A stretch of DNA of 10,945 bases from SG8-41 sp032123035 (GCA_032123035.1 JAQBFV010000014.1:1-10945), one strand, 5' to 3'. Counted from the stretch's first letter, positions 1 through 6,331 are shown. Made by a program: numbers and translations. The notes: a model not told the origin generated them from the sequence alone.

Positions 1-77
1 GTCAAGACACCCGGGGCTTTGGAGCAAAACCATGGCCTGTGAGGGTTACTGGTTATCTCTTCCGCGGCCCATGCAGA

Positions 78-208
78 ATGGTGATTAAAGATGGTGATGA
101 TCCAAGATAACTGGTGATAATAAATGGTGATGAAGAATAGCGATGAAAAGTGGTGGTCTACAAAGGGTTTCCATCACCAGTTCCCGTCACCAGTAATCAT
201 CACCAGTA
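78..208. repeat. Short-tandem-repeat hairpin, copy 1
   Basis: The left half carries TGGTGAT(G/T)A-type units (near 79, 92, 112, 125 and 151). The right half carries the reverse complement, (C)ATCACCAG, near 171, 186 and 198. A loop around 156-170 reads GTCTACAAAGGG. The arms can fold into a long imperfect stem. It lies 27 bases 3' of the stop codon of the ThDP enzyme gene. Its orientation matches copies 3 and 4. It is visibly more AT-rich than the adjacent coding DNA and shows no coding character. Bases 1-77 to its left show nothing recognisable. Confidence 0.85.
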
Positions 209-216
209 CCTCCTTT

Positions 217-237
217 TGACCCGGTCTAGCCGGGTCA
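217..237 (-). other. Perfect 8-bp stem-loop overlapping the stop codon of the ThDP enzyme gene
   Basis: TGACCCGG and CCGGGTCA are exact reverse complements around the loop TCTAG. On the minus strand the stem begins with the TGA stop codon. The downstream sequence is AAAAGGAGG rather than a T-run, so it is not a canonical intrinsic terminator on that strand. It may stabilise the 3' end of the mRNA or contribute to termination. Confidence 0.5.
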
Positions 238-1887
238 CTCATCGCGCCCGTAGTGAATCCGCCGATAGGGCAAGGTCACCACGCTGCGTGAGATCCGCGC
301 ATCAATGATCATGGGGCCGGGCTTGGCGAGCCACTCTTTGGCCGCGGCACGCAGCTCTTCGACGCTGCGCACCATCTGGCCCCGGCCGCCGAAGGCCTTG
401 CCGACGGCACCCAGATCCGGCATGGAGACTGTCGCGAGCTCCGCCTTCATCTTATGCGCGTCGAGCTTGTAGTACTCCGAGCCCAGCGCCTCGTTGTCCA
501 TGCACACGACCAATAGTGGCATCCGGTAGCGCACCGCGGTCTCGAATTCCGCGATGTGCATCATGATGCTCGCGTCGCCGTCGACGAGAACGGTCGGCTT
601 GTTTCCCTGTGCCACGACCGCCCCCATCGCCGCGGGCAGCATTTGGCCGATGCAGCCGAAGAAATGGCCGGCGAGCACCAGGGAGCGTGGACGATTGAAG
701 AGCATGTTAGAGAAGCCCGCAGTCGCTCCGCTGCCCGTGATCACGTTGATCTCCGCGGGGATCATCTCGTCCAACGCAAGGCAAACCTCGCGCGGATCCA
801 CGGTGTTCGGGTCGAGCGGAAATTCTGTCCGATCGATGTGCTTGCCCGCGAGTTGTTTCTTGACCTCGGGCGTGCGATAGCCGGTGTTCTTCACCGAACG
901 TTTCGCAAGCGCGCTCTCGAGCGCCTCCACGCCCGCGCGCCCGTCGGCCTGAAGATAACAGTCGGCGGCGCGCCCCCCGCTCATGACCAGGTGGGGCTTC
1001 CTGTCGATGTGCACGAAGCGCGCGTTGGGATAGAGATAACCGTGCTCGGTCGTGTAGCGGTTCATGCTGGCGCCGACGGCGATGACGCAGTCGGCTTCCT
1101 CGAAGAGCTTCATCGACGTGCGCGTGCCGTAGGTCCCCGAGATCCCGGCGTGGTACTCCTCTTCTCCCAGCCAGCCCTTCACCATCAGGGAGGTTGCAAT
1201 CAGCGCGCCGATTCGGTTGCCGAGCTTCCTGACCGCGTCGCCGGCACCCGCCCATCTCGCCCCGCGCCCCACGATGATCACGGGATGCTTGCTGGCGGCG
1301 ACGATGTCGGCCGCTTTTTCCAGCTCCGTTGGATCCGGATGAAGCACGCCCTTCGGCAGCAGCGCGGTTGACGGCTCGTACGGATCGTCGTCGTCGAAAT
1401 TCTTCTGCTGAACGTCCATCGGCGCGCTCAGCATCACGGGACGGGACTCGAGCCTTGCCGTGTAGAAGGCCTTGCGCACCGTGTCGTCCACGGTGTCCGG
1501 CGAGGTCACCCGGAAGAATGCGGTCTCGCAGCCCGCGGCAAACCGCGCCTGGTCTAGCCGCTGATTGTATTCGTCGTCGTTCGAGGGAAACTCGCCGACG
1601 AAGGCGACGAGCGGCGACTCGGCGCGGCTCGCGGTAAGGAGCGCGGTGGCGAGCTGCGATACGCCGGGGCCGCAAGTTGCGGTCGCGATGCCGGGCGTGC
1701 GCGTCACGCGTGCCCAGCCGTCAGCCATCCCGAGCCCGGCGCCTTCATGGCGCACCTCGAGCATCTGGACGCCGCCGAGCTTGTCCAGCTCGTGCATCCA
1801 GTACATGTTGCCGTCGCCCATGATGCCGAAGAGGTGCGTCGTGCCTTCGGCAATAAACGCACTCGCCAGCCGCTGGAATACTTTCAT
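235..1887 (-). CDS. Thiamine-diphosphate-dependent enzyme of the acetolactate synthase/benzoylformate decarboxylase superfamily
   Basis: A 550-residue protein, the usual length for this family. The N-terminal ThDP (PYR) domain has the cofactor-activating glutamate in RHEGAG (E48) and a GPG motif near residue 73. A central domain spans about 185-330. The C-terminal ThDP/Mg-binding domain has DGDAS at 436-440 followed by MDN at 463-465, the family's GDG-X(~26)-NN signature in variant form. The reaction is probably decarboxylation or ligation of a 2-oxo acid. The substrate cannot be read from the sequence, and no true acetolactate synthase small subunit lies nearby. The ATG at 1887 is preceded by AAAGGGAGAGAG, a good ribosome-binding site. 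The gene lies downstream of the CoxG-like gene on the same strand, with repeat copy 2 between them. Cytoplasmic. The family call is secure; the substrate is unknown. Confidence 0.9.
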   Translation of the reverse strand: MKVFQRLASAFIAEGTTHLFGIMGDGNMYWMHELDKLGGVQMLEVRHEGAGLGMADGWARVTRTPGIATATCGPGVSQLATALLTASRAESPLVAFVGEFPSNDDEYNQRLDQARFAAGCETAFFRVTSPDTVDDTVRKAFYTARLESRPVMLSAPMDVQQKNFDDDDPYEPSTALLPKGVLHPDPTELEKAADIVAASKHPVIIVGRGARWAGAGDAVRKLGNRIGALIATSLMVKGWLGEEEYHAGISGTYGTRTSMKLFEEADCVIAVGASMNRYTTEHGYLYPNARFVHIDRKPHLVMSGGRAADCYLQADGRAGVEALESALAKRSVKNTGYRTPEVKKQLAGKHIDRTEFPLDPNTVDPREVCLALDEMIPAEINVITGSGATAGFSNMLFNRPRSLVLAGHFFGCIGQMLPAAMGAVVAQGNKPTVLVDGDASIMMHIAEFETAVRYRMPLLVVCMDNEALGSEYYKLDAHKMKAELATVSMPDLGAVGKAFGGRGQMVRSVEELRAAAKEWLAKPGPMIIDARISRSVVTLPYRRIHYGRDE

Positions 1888-1913
1888 ACGATCTCTCTCC
1901 CTTTAACACCTTT

Positions 1914-2035
1914 ACTGGTGACGATTACTGGTGACGATTACTGGTGATGAGAACTGGTGATAGGAGGCAGGTTGTACATCACCATTTTTCATCACCACTA
2001 TTCATCACTATTATTCATCACCATTTTTAATCACG
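1914..2035. repeat. Short-tandem-repeat hairpin, copy 2 (inverted relative to copies 1, 3 and 4)
   Basis: The left arm contains ACTGGTGACGATT twice in perfect tandem (1914-1926, 1927-1939) and a truncated third unit, then ACTGGTGAT. The loop contains AGGAGGCAGGTTGTAC. The right arm has CATCACCA-type units to about 2028. The loop segment GGTTGTACATCACCA is the reverse complement of the corresponding part of copy 3 (TGGTGATGTACAACC), so this copy is inverted. The right end overlaps the stop codon of the CoxG-like gene, and the left end sits 27 bases before the start codon of the ThDP enzyme. Confidence 0.85.
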
Positions 2036-2492
2036 GCCCCGTAGGGCGGCAGCGGGCGACGAGCCGTTCCGAAAACTCCCCCGTCATGCGCTTCACCACC
2101 AACGCCGCTCCGCTCTCCACCAGCGTAGCAAGGCGGCCGCCTATTTCGACCTCGGCGTCAATCAAGATCGCCGCGCCCGGCGGCTCCGCCTGCTCCACGA
2201 CCTTGAAGCTCATCGTTGCGGTAAATCTCGTGCCGCCCTGCTTGTCCTTGCCTTTGGAGGTCACGCGCCCGGCCATCTCCGCTTCGTCGAATTCCACCGC
2301 GACCTGTGCCCGGAAGGTTACCTTGGCCGGCCCGAACTTGACCATCAGTGCCGCATCGAACGACCCGTCCTCGTGCTGGTCCCCCAATGCCGCCCCTGGC
2401 ACGCAATCGACGACGGCGCGCGGGTCCGACAGTATCTCCCATACGGTGCTCGGCGCCGCCGGCACGTCGATCTTTTCGCTAACCTCGATCAT
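2031..2492 (-). CDS. CoxG-like SRPBCC-family protein (carbon monoxide dehydrogenase subunit G family)
   Basis: A 153-residue protein beginning with the family pattern MIEVSEKIDVPA..., VWEILSDP (18-25) and CVPGAAL (30-36). These are the hallmarks of the CoxG/START-like helix-grip fold. CoxG proteins are linked to maturation or membrane anchoring of molybdenum hydroxylases of the xanthine/CO dehydrogenase family, but many stand-alone members have no known role. No coxL/M/S-type genes are in the window, so a CO dehydrogenase role is not supported here. The start at 2492 is chosen because the conserved family N-terminus begins there. No clear Shine-Dalgarno precedes it. The gene is flanked on both sides by inverted copies of the same repeat (copies 2 and 3), and its stop codon overlaps copy 2. 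It may be co-transcribed with the ThDP enzyme gene downstream. Confidence 0.85.
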   Translation of the reverse strand: MIEVSEKIDVPAAPSTVWEILSDPRAVVDCVPGAALGDQHEDGSFDAALMVKFGPAKVTFRAQVAVEFDEAEMAGRVTSKGKDKQGGTRFTATMSFKVVEQAEPPGAAILIDAEVEIGGRLATLVESGAALVVKRMTGEFSERLVARCRPTGP

Positions 2493-2544
2493 TATGTGGA
2501 CACGAGAGAAAATGAATCGCGGCCAGCATGGTAACAGGCTAAAG

Positions 2545-2690
2545 AAAAAGCTTCACCGCCAGGGTGTCCGGGAACGAAATGGTGACGAATGATGGTGATG
2601 GATAATGGTGATGAAAACTGGTGATGTACAACCCGCTTTTCATCACCAGTAATCATCACTAGTACTCATCACCATTTCCCAATACAGGTC
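2545..2690. repeat. Short-tandem-repeat hairpin, copy 3, with purine-rich head
   Basis: It begins with the head AAAAAGCTTCACCGCC (2545-2560), also present at the start of copy 4. TGGTGA(C/T)GA-type units follow (near 2580, 2593, 2607 and 2619). The core is CTGGTGATG - 14-base loop TACAACCCGCTTTT - CATCACCAG, a perfect 9-bp stem. Further reverse-complement units run to about 2675. It lies between the start of the CoxG-like gene and the stop of the phospholipase gene, about 15 bases 3' of the latter. Confidence 0.85.
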
Positions 2691-2704
2691 ACCGGTCACT
2701 TGTT

Positions 2705-3586
2705 TCAGGAGTTCTGGCTGGTGTTCCCGAAGGCGCGCGCCGTGCGCTCGCGGCCCAGCGTGATCAGCTCTTCGGCGCGCCAGAACTCGTGAAACAGGCA
2801 TGCGTTGCGCGGGATGCTGACAGTCACGTCCGGGGAATAGGCAGCGAGCTTGAGGCGCGCGATCGTGTCCTGCATCGTGTCCATCGACGCCATGATGATC
2901 TCGGCGAAGCCGACCGATGGTGCATCGGGCGTGCGCGCGAGGCCCAGGGTCTCGATGAAAGCAGTGATGCGCTCGCGATAGGCATACACGCCGGGAGCAG
3001 GCGGCGACGGCGGCGAAGGCGCACTCGCCTCCTCGGGACCGGTCAAATTCACGGCAATGGTGATGTCAGTCGTGTCATTGAGCGTGGGGGCGATCGGGAT
3101 CGGATTGACCAGGCCGCCGTCGAGCAGCCGCCGCCCACCGTGGTGGAAGGGCGTGAAGATCAAGGGAAACGAAATCGAAGCGCGGATGGCGTCGAACAGC
3201 TTTCCATCGCGCAGCCAGACTTCCTTGCCGGTGGCGAGATCCGTTGCGACCGCGGTAAACGACATGGGCAAATCATCGATCAAGCTGTCGCCGATCATCT
3301 CGCGCAGCACGCTGATGATGCGCTCGCCCTTGAACAGCCCGGCGCGGCCAAAGGACGGGTCGAGCAGCCGCACGACGTCCATGCGCTCGAGCGCCGACAC
3401 CCACTCGGCATAATCCTCGAGCTTGCCGGTCGCGTAGATCCCGCCCACGAGCGCGCCCATCGAGGAGCCCGCAATCGAGCGTATGACGTAGCCGTTCTCG
3501 GTCAGCCATTGAATTACGCCGATGTGCGCCAGGCCGCGAGCGCCGCCGCTGCCGAGAACGAGGGAAACCGTTATGGGTTGAGCCAT
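2705..3586 (-). CDS. Patatin-like phospholipase
   Basis: A 293-residue protein with all patatin signatures: the oxyanion-hole glycine-rich motif GSGGARG (12-18), the nucleophile elbow GSSMG (40-44, catalytic Ser42), and the catalytic-dyad Asp in DGG (156-158). The product is expected to be a serine acyl hydrolase acting on phospholipids or neutral lipids, related to bacterial RssA/YchK-type proteins. No signal peptide or outer-membrane barrel domain is seen, so a cytoplasmic location is likely. The ATG at 3586 is chosen because the conserved beta-strand plus GGGARG region starts directly after it. The longer open frame to 3808 runs through the heptamer repeat and is not credible as protein. 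Upstream, GCGGGGTAA is a weak ribosome-binding site. Divergent from the transglycosylase gene. Confidence 0.92.
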   Translation of the reverse strand: MAQPITVSLVLGSGGARGLAHIGVIQWLTENGYVIRSIAGSSMGALVGGIYATGKLEDYAEWVSALERMDVVRLLDPSFGRAGLFKGERIISVLREMIGDSLIDDLPMSFTAVATDLATGKEVWLRDGKLFDAIRASISFPLIFTPFHHGGRRLLDGGLVNPIPIAPTLNDTTDITIAVNLTGPEEASAPSPPSPPAPGVYAYRERITAFIETLGLARTPDAPSVGFAEIIMASMDTMQDTIARLKLAAYSPDVTVSIPRNACLFHEFWRAEELITLGRERTARAFGNTSQNS

Positions 3587-3676
3587 GATTGATGTTACCC
3601 CGCTTTGCCCACGAGATCCGGAATCGTGAGAATATCGAGCGGCCGCCCGCGCGGGTGAGTGATAATTAGACAGGGC

Positions 3677-3842
3677 GTGATGACTGATGACTGACGACTG
3701 ACGACTGATGACTGACGAATACTGGTGCCCACGCGTAAAAACAAAATAACGGTAGAATTCGAGGGGTGAACTCCTGTCACTCGTAATCGATAGCTTGCCA
3801 CTCAGCACTCGTCACTTGTCAATCGCCAGTCGTCACCCATCG
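3677..3842. repeat. Inverted 7-bp tandem repeat array between divergent genes
   Basis: The left arm is six consecutive heptamers of the form (C/G)TGA(C/T)GA (3677-3718). The right arm (about 3779-3842) carries the complementary pattern (TCGTCAC, AGTCGTCACCC and variants). About 60 bases lie between them, including AAAACAAAATAACGG and GAATTC. The arms could form a long imperfect stem. The whole fills the space between the start codons of the phospholipase and the transglycosylase, so any promoters for both genes lie inside or beside it. TAGAAT at 3753-3758 resembles a -10 element but has no matching -35, so no promoter is claimed. Confidence 0.75.
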
Positions 3843-5027
3843 TTGCGAGCGAGCAGCGTACTCGTTGGGCTTATGCTCCTGCTCGCCTCGGCAGCCGCGC
3901 CGGGGGAGGAGTTCAACGCCTGCCTCGGTAAGCTCCGCAGCGAGGCCGCAGACCAGGGCATCACCCCGCAAATTTTCGACGCGGTCATGGCCGGCGTCGA
4001 GCCCGACCAGAGCGTGCTCGACGCGATGGACTACCAGCCCGAATTCACGACCCCGGTCTGGGATTACGTCGCGAGCTTCGTGGACGAGCGGCGTATTGCC
4101 GACGGCAAGGAGAAGCTGGACGAGCGGGCTGAAGTGCTGGCGCACATCGAGCGGCAGTTCGGCGTCGACCGGCACGTTGTCGTCGCACTGTGGGGCGTCG
4201 AGACGGATTACGGCCGGATCATGGGCAAACGTCCGCTGATGCGCTCGCTCGCCACGACTTCATGCTTCGGGCGCCGGCAGGAATTCTTTCGCGGCGAGCT
4301 CATGGCGGCCCTGCGCATCCTGCAGGACGGCGATATGCCGCCCGAGGCCCTTGTGGGCTCCTGGGCCGGGGCGTTCGGCCAGACGCAGTTCATGCCCTCC
4401 ACGTTTCAGCGGCTGGCGGTCGATCTCGACGGGGACGGCCAGCGAAATATCGTCAATTCAGTGCCCGATGCGCTCGGATCCGCGGCGAATTACCTCCAGG
4501 ATGCGGGCTGGGTGAGCGGCCAGCCCTGGGGCTACGAGGTGCGCCTGCCGAAAAACTACAACGGCCCGTCGGGGCGTCGCACTCGCCAGCCTCTCGAGGA
4601 ATGGAGCCGGCTCGGCATCCGGCAGATCGACGGCGAAGCGCCAACGGGCGACGGCCGCGCGGCGCTTCTCTTGCCCGCCGGCCAAGACGGCCCGGCGTTC
4701 CTCGTATTCCGCAACTTCAACGCAATTCATTCTTACAACCCGTCGGAATCCTACACGCTTTCGATCGCGCATCTCTCCGACCGGTTGCGCGGCGGGGGCC
4801 CGTTCAAAACGCCGTGGCCTACGGACGATCCGGGCCTCTCGCGCGCCGAGCGCCACGAGCTTCAGAAACTGCTGATCGCGCGCGGCTACGACATCGGCGA
4901 AGCGGACGGCATCATCGGCTCACGGACACGCGCGGCGATCGAGGCTTTCCAGGGATCCGCCGGCCTGCCGGTGGACGGCCACCCGGGGCAGAAGGTATTG
5001 GGTGCACTGCGCAAGACTTCGCAGTAA
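3843..5027 (+). CDS. Secreted lytic murein transglycosylase (MltB-type) with C-terminal peptidoglycan-binding domain
   Basis: A 394-residue protein from the proposed TTG at 3843. This start gives a convincing signal peptide (MRASSVLVGLMLLLASAAA) with a basic N-region and a hydrophobic core. There is no lipobox cysteine, so a soluble periplasmic enzyme is expected. The catalytic domain carries the family motif ALWGVETDYG (catalytic Glu about 120) and AGAFGQTQFMPSTF. The C-terminus (from about residue 335) has a PG_binding_1 fold: LQKLLIARGYDIGEADGIIG and SRTRAAIEAFQ. It should cleave the MurNAc-GlcNAc bond, producing 1,6-anhydro-muropeptides. There is no Shine-Dalgarno before 3843. Alternatives are TTG 3795, TTG 3816 and ATG 3873. 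The last would remove the basic N-region. Repeat copy 4 starts at its stop codon. Confidence 0.88.
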   Translation: MRASSVLVGLMLLLASAAAPGEEFNACLGKLRSEAADQGITPQIFDAVMAGVEPDQSVLDAMDYQPEFTTPVWDYVASFVDERRIADGKEKLDERAEVLAHIERQFGVDRHVVVALWGVETDYGRIMGKRPLMRSLATTSCFGRRQEFFRGELMAALRILQDGDMPPEALVGSWAGAFGQTQFMPSTFQRLAVDLDGDGQRNIVNSVPDALGSAANYLQDAGWVSGQPWGYEVRLPKNYNGPSGRRTRQPLEEWSRLGIRQIDGEAPTGDGRAALLLPAGQDGPAFLVFRNFNAIHSYNPSESYTLSIAHLSDRLRGGGPFKTPWPTDDPGLSRAERHELQKLLIARGYDIGEADGIIGSRTRAAIEAFQGSAGLPVDGHPGQKVLGALRKTSQ

Positions 5028-5154
5028 AAAAGCTTCACCGCCAAGGGCGCGGGGAACAGATTGGTGATGAATGATGGTGATGATTAATGGTGATGAAAAA
5101 GTGTGATGTATTAGACGCTTTTCCTCACGAATCCCTATCGCCAGTTCTCATCAA
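5028..5154. repeat. Short-tandem-repeat hairpin, copy 4, with purine-rich head
   Basis: The A-run of the head AAAAAGCTTCACCGCC merges with the TAA stop codon of the transglycosylase gene. The head is followed by TTGGTGATGAATGATGG, TGGTGATGA units, and a loop TGTATTAGACGCTTTT equivalent in position to that of copy 3. The right arm is more degenerate (CCTCACGAATCCC, CGCCAGTTCTCATCA). The order of parts matches copy 3 throughout, so the two are homologous elements in the same orientation. Confidence 0.8.
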
Positions 5155-5165
5155 GTGGACGTTCA

Positions 5166-5179
5166 TTGACCTAAGTCAG
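5166..5179 (+). promoter_or_regulatory. FNR/Anr/Dnr-type binding site
   Basis: TTGAC-CTAA-GTCAG fits the inverted-repeat consensus TTGAT-N4-ATCAA at most positions, and it closely resembles the site in the AhpD promoter at 7434-7447. A TACGCC hexamer at 5203-5208 is within one base of class II spacing on the plus strand, giving a predicted transcript start near 5215. The -10 match is weak. No protein gene lies downstream on this strand before two terminator-like structures. Confidence 0.45.
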
Positions 5180-5214
5180 ATCAGCGTGCGATTAGTCGCC
5201 GCTACGCCTTGACG

Positions 5215-5450
5215 GGGCGCCGGGAAAGGCGTCAACTGAAACTGCTACGGTGACTCGGGTCGGGATGGATTCTCGAACTAACGGCTGATCCGGTTGCTGC
5301 CTTTGTTTCGCTGTTGTGCGCGCCCCGTGTTGCGGGTGTACCTGAGGCGAACCGGTGGCGACCACCTTCGATACTATGTTTGAGGGTTATTCCGAGTCGG
5401 GGAACCGGAGCAGGCGACAAAGGTCGCGGCGCGAGACGCGCCGCTTTTAT
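5215..5450 (+). ncRNA. Candidate small RNA from the FNR-type site to a strong terminator
   Basis: The segment begins at the start site predicted from the FNR-type box and ends at the terminator at 5426-5450, giving about 235 bases. It has no frame with a ribosome-binding site and a believable protein. This is an inference from promoter-like and terminator-like signals only. No known RNA family was recognised, and the -10 element is poor. An antisense role or degraded DNA are alternatives. Confidence 0.3.
5426..5450 (+). terminator. Intrinsic terminator
   Basis: GCGGCGCG and CGCGCCGC form a perfect 8-bp GC-only stem around the loop AGA and are followed directly by TTTTAT. The T-run is on the plus strand only, so it terminates rightward transcription. 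No gene ends just before it, since the transglycosylase stop is 400 bases upstream. It therefore points to a separate transcript in this gap. Confidence 0.7.
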
Positions 5451-5534
5451 CCCTGCGGGGAGATCTAGGCGTGGTGTGAAGCCGGAAAAAGAGGTCAGAT
5501 CTATCGGTGAAACTTCCGACAGCGCTACTCTGAA

Positions 5535-5640
5535 GCCGGTAATGACAGACCGGCATGCGTCACGGTTACGTGACGAAATGAAGCCACGGCAAGTGGCGAA
5601 CCTGTGAAGCCCTGCGAATTTATCGCGGGGCTTCGCGTTT
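5535..5640 (+). ncRNA. Cluster of four stem-loops, the last terminator-like
   Basis: Consecutive hairpins are GCCGGT/ACCGGC (5535-5554), CGTCACG-GTTA-CGTGACG (5558-5575), GCCAC-GGCAA-GTGGC (5583-5597), and GAAGCCCTGCGA/TCGCGGGGCTTC with one G-U pair (5606-5634). The last is followed by GCGTTTG. The first three stems are perfect, and all four fit in 100 bases. The final hairpin resembles an intrinsic terminator with a short T-tract on the plus strand. The arrangement suggests a structured RNA or leader; no known riboswitch could be confirmed. It could be the 3' part of a longer form of the upstream candidate RNA. Confidence 0.4.
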
Positions 5641-5713
5641 GTGGAGAGCATTCGCGCAGGTCGATGACGACCCAACGCGATGTGCGTCGGCACCCTGATC
5701 GAGTGATAGACGC

Positions 5714-5745
5714 GAACGGCAGCTCAGGGTCGAACGCGGACGTTC
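5714..5745. repeat. REP-like palindrome, copy A
   Basis: GAACGGCAGCTCAGGGTCGA is followed by ACGCGGACGTTC, with complementary ends (GAACG/CGTTC) and an interior matching the palindromes at 7538-7600. Shared positions include the GCT, the central GGG and GCGGAC-TTC. The remaining bases between 5640 and 5840 show no gene or other structure that I can support. Confidence 0.5.
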
Positions 5746-5840
5746 ACCTCACCGCCGTGATGCGCGCCAATGCCGGGCGAGTCATCGCGCTGGCTGCGCG
5801 AGCCCCAGATGAGCAACGAGAAAGACAGCGACTTCCTGCG

Positions 5841-5872
5841 GTGCCCCCAGGTTCAATATCGGCAGGGGGCAC
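5841..5872 (-). terminator. GC-rich hairpin 3' of the CBS-domain gene
   Basis: GTGCCCCC (5841-5848) and GGGGGCAC (5865-5872) are exact reverse complements with a 16-base loop. On the minus strand the hairpin begins 24 bases after the CBS gene's stop codon. There is no T-run after it, so it is at most a weak intrinsic terminator or an mRNA 3'-end stabiliser for the four-gene operon. Confidence 0.4.
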
Positions 5873-5896
5873 GCGACCTCACCGTCGGTCGCGATG

Positions 5897-6331
5897 TCAA
5901 GCCCGCTCGCGGAGGATCTGCTTTCGACGTTCCGATTCGGATACGAACTCCTCCAAATCGGGATCCAGCGCATTGCGCGCAGACACGATTCCGATAAGTT
6001 TGCCGTTCTCGATCACGGGCAGGTGGCGGAAGCCATTCTCGTGCATCAAAAGGAGCGCATACCCAAACGACTTGTCGGGATCGACAGCTTGCGGCGCGGT
6101 CGTCATCACATCGGCCAGCCGGGTGGTCTGCGCATCGCGACCTCGCGCGATGACGCGAAATACGGCATCGCGCTCCGTAAATATCCCGACCAGGCTCTGG
6201 TGTTCGACGACCATGACCGCGCCGACTTTCCTGCGTGCCATCAGCTTGGCGGCGTTGCTGACGGTGGTCTCCAGCGGAGCGGTGATAAGTGTTTTTCGCT
6301 CCATGACGTCTCTAATTCGTTGACTGAACAT
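5897..6331 (-). CDS. Two-CBS-domain protein
   Basis: A 144-residue protein made almost entirely of a Bateman module. CBS 1 (about 8-65) contains VSNAAKLMARRKVGAVMVVE and LVGIFTERD. CBS 2 (about 72-125) contains VMTTAPQAVDPD, HLPVIENGKLIGIVSARN. Such stand-alone pairs bind adenine nucleotides or related ligands and sense energy state; the target here is unknown. The ATG at 6331 is preceded by GGGGGTGTC and is where CBS homology begins, so the longer open frame to 6469 is not used. It ends in a basic tail (SESERRKQILRERA). It is the last gene of an operon with the AhpD-like, Cys/Met-rich and membrane proteins, 85 bases after the membrane protein gene. FNR-type control is inferred from the operon promoter. 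Confidence 0.9.
   Translation of the reverse strand: MFSQRIRDVMERKTLITAPLETTVSNAAKLMARRKVGAVMVVEHQSLVGIFTERDAVFRVIARGRDAQTTRLADVMTTAPQAVDPDKSFGYALLLMHENGFRHLPVIENGKLIGIVSARNALDPDLEEFVSESERRKQILRERA

Noticed and set aside
556..1371. Long plus-strand frame opposite the ThDP enzyme gene
   Set aside because: Shadow of a strongly supported gene; composition and motifs belong to the minus-strand frame.
78..2690. CRISPR array
   Set aside because: Units are too short (7-13 bp), irregularly spaced, lack unique spacers of constant length, and appear in inverted arms. No cas genes are present.
3587..3808. Longer N-terminus for the phospholipase (start at 3808)
   Set aside because: The extension would translate the heptamer repeat (SSVISRQSSVIS) and has no family homology; the patatin core begins right after the ATG at 3586.
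5268..5290. Possible tRNA T-arm (GTTCGAGAATCC on the minus strand)
   Set aside because: The loop has extra bases and no matching acceptor, D or anticodon arms can be found around it.
5490..5580. Cobalamin riboswitch
   Set aside because: CGGTGAAACTTCCG, GCGCTACTCTGA and the AGACCGGC segment echo parts of the cobalamin consensus. However, the core order and the CCACTG and GGAGACC boxes are not all present, and no B12-related gene follows.
5314..5607. Plus-strand 97-residue frame
   Set aside because: It begins at TTG without a ribosome-binding site, passes through a strong terminator and three hairpins, and has an Arg-rich composition typical of spurious GC-rich frames.
5232..5693. Minus-strand 153-residue frame
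   Set aside because: It is antisense to the hairpin cluster, has low-complexity Arg/Ser/Pro composition, no recognisable motif and no ribosome-binding site.
5782..5973. Minus-strand 63-residue frame overlapping the CBS gene end
   Set aside because: Its first third overlaps the CBS gene in another frame. The remainder (VAVFLVAHLGLAQPAR end) has plausible codon use but no start signal or family match, so a gene remnant cannot be supported.
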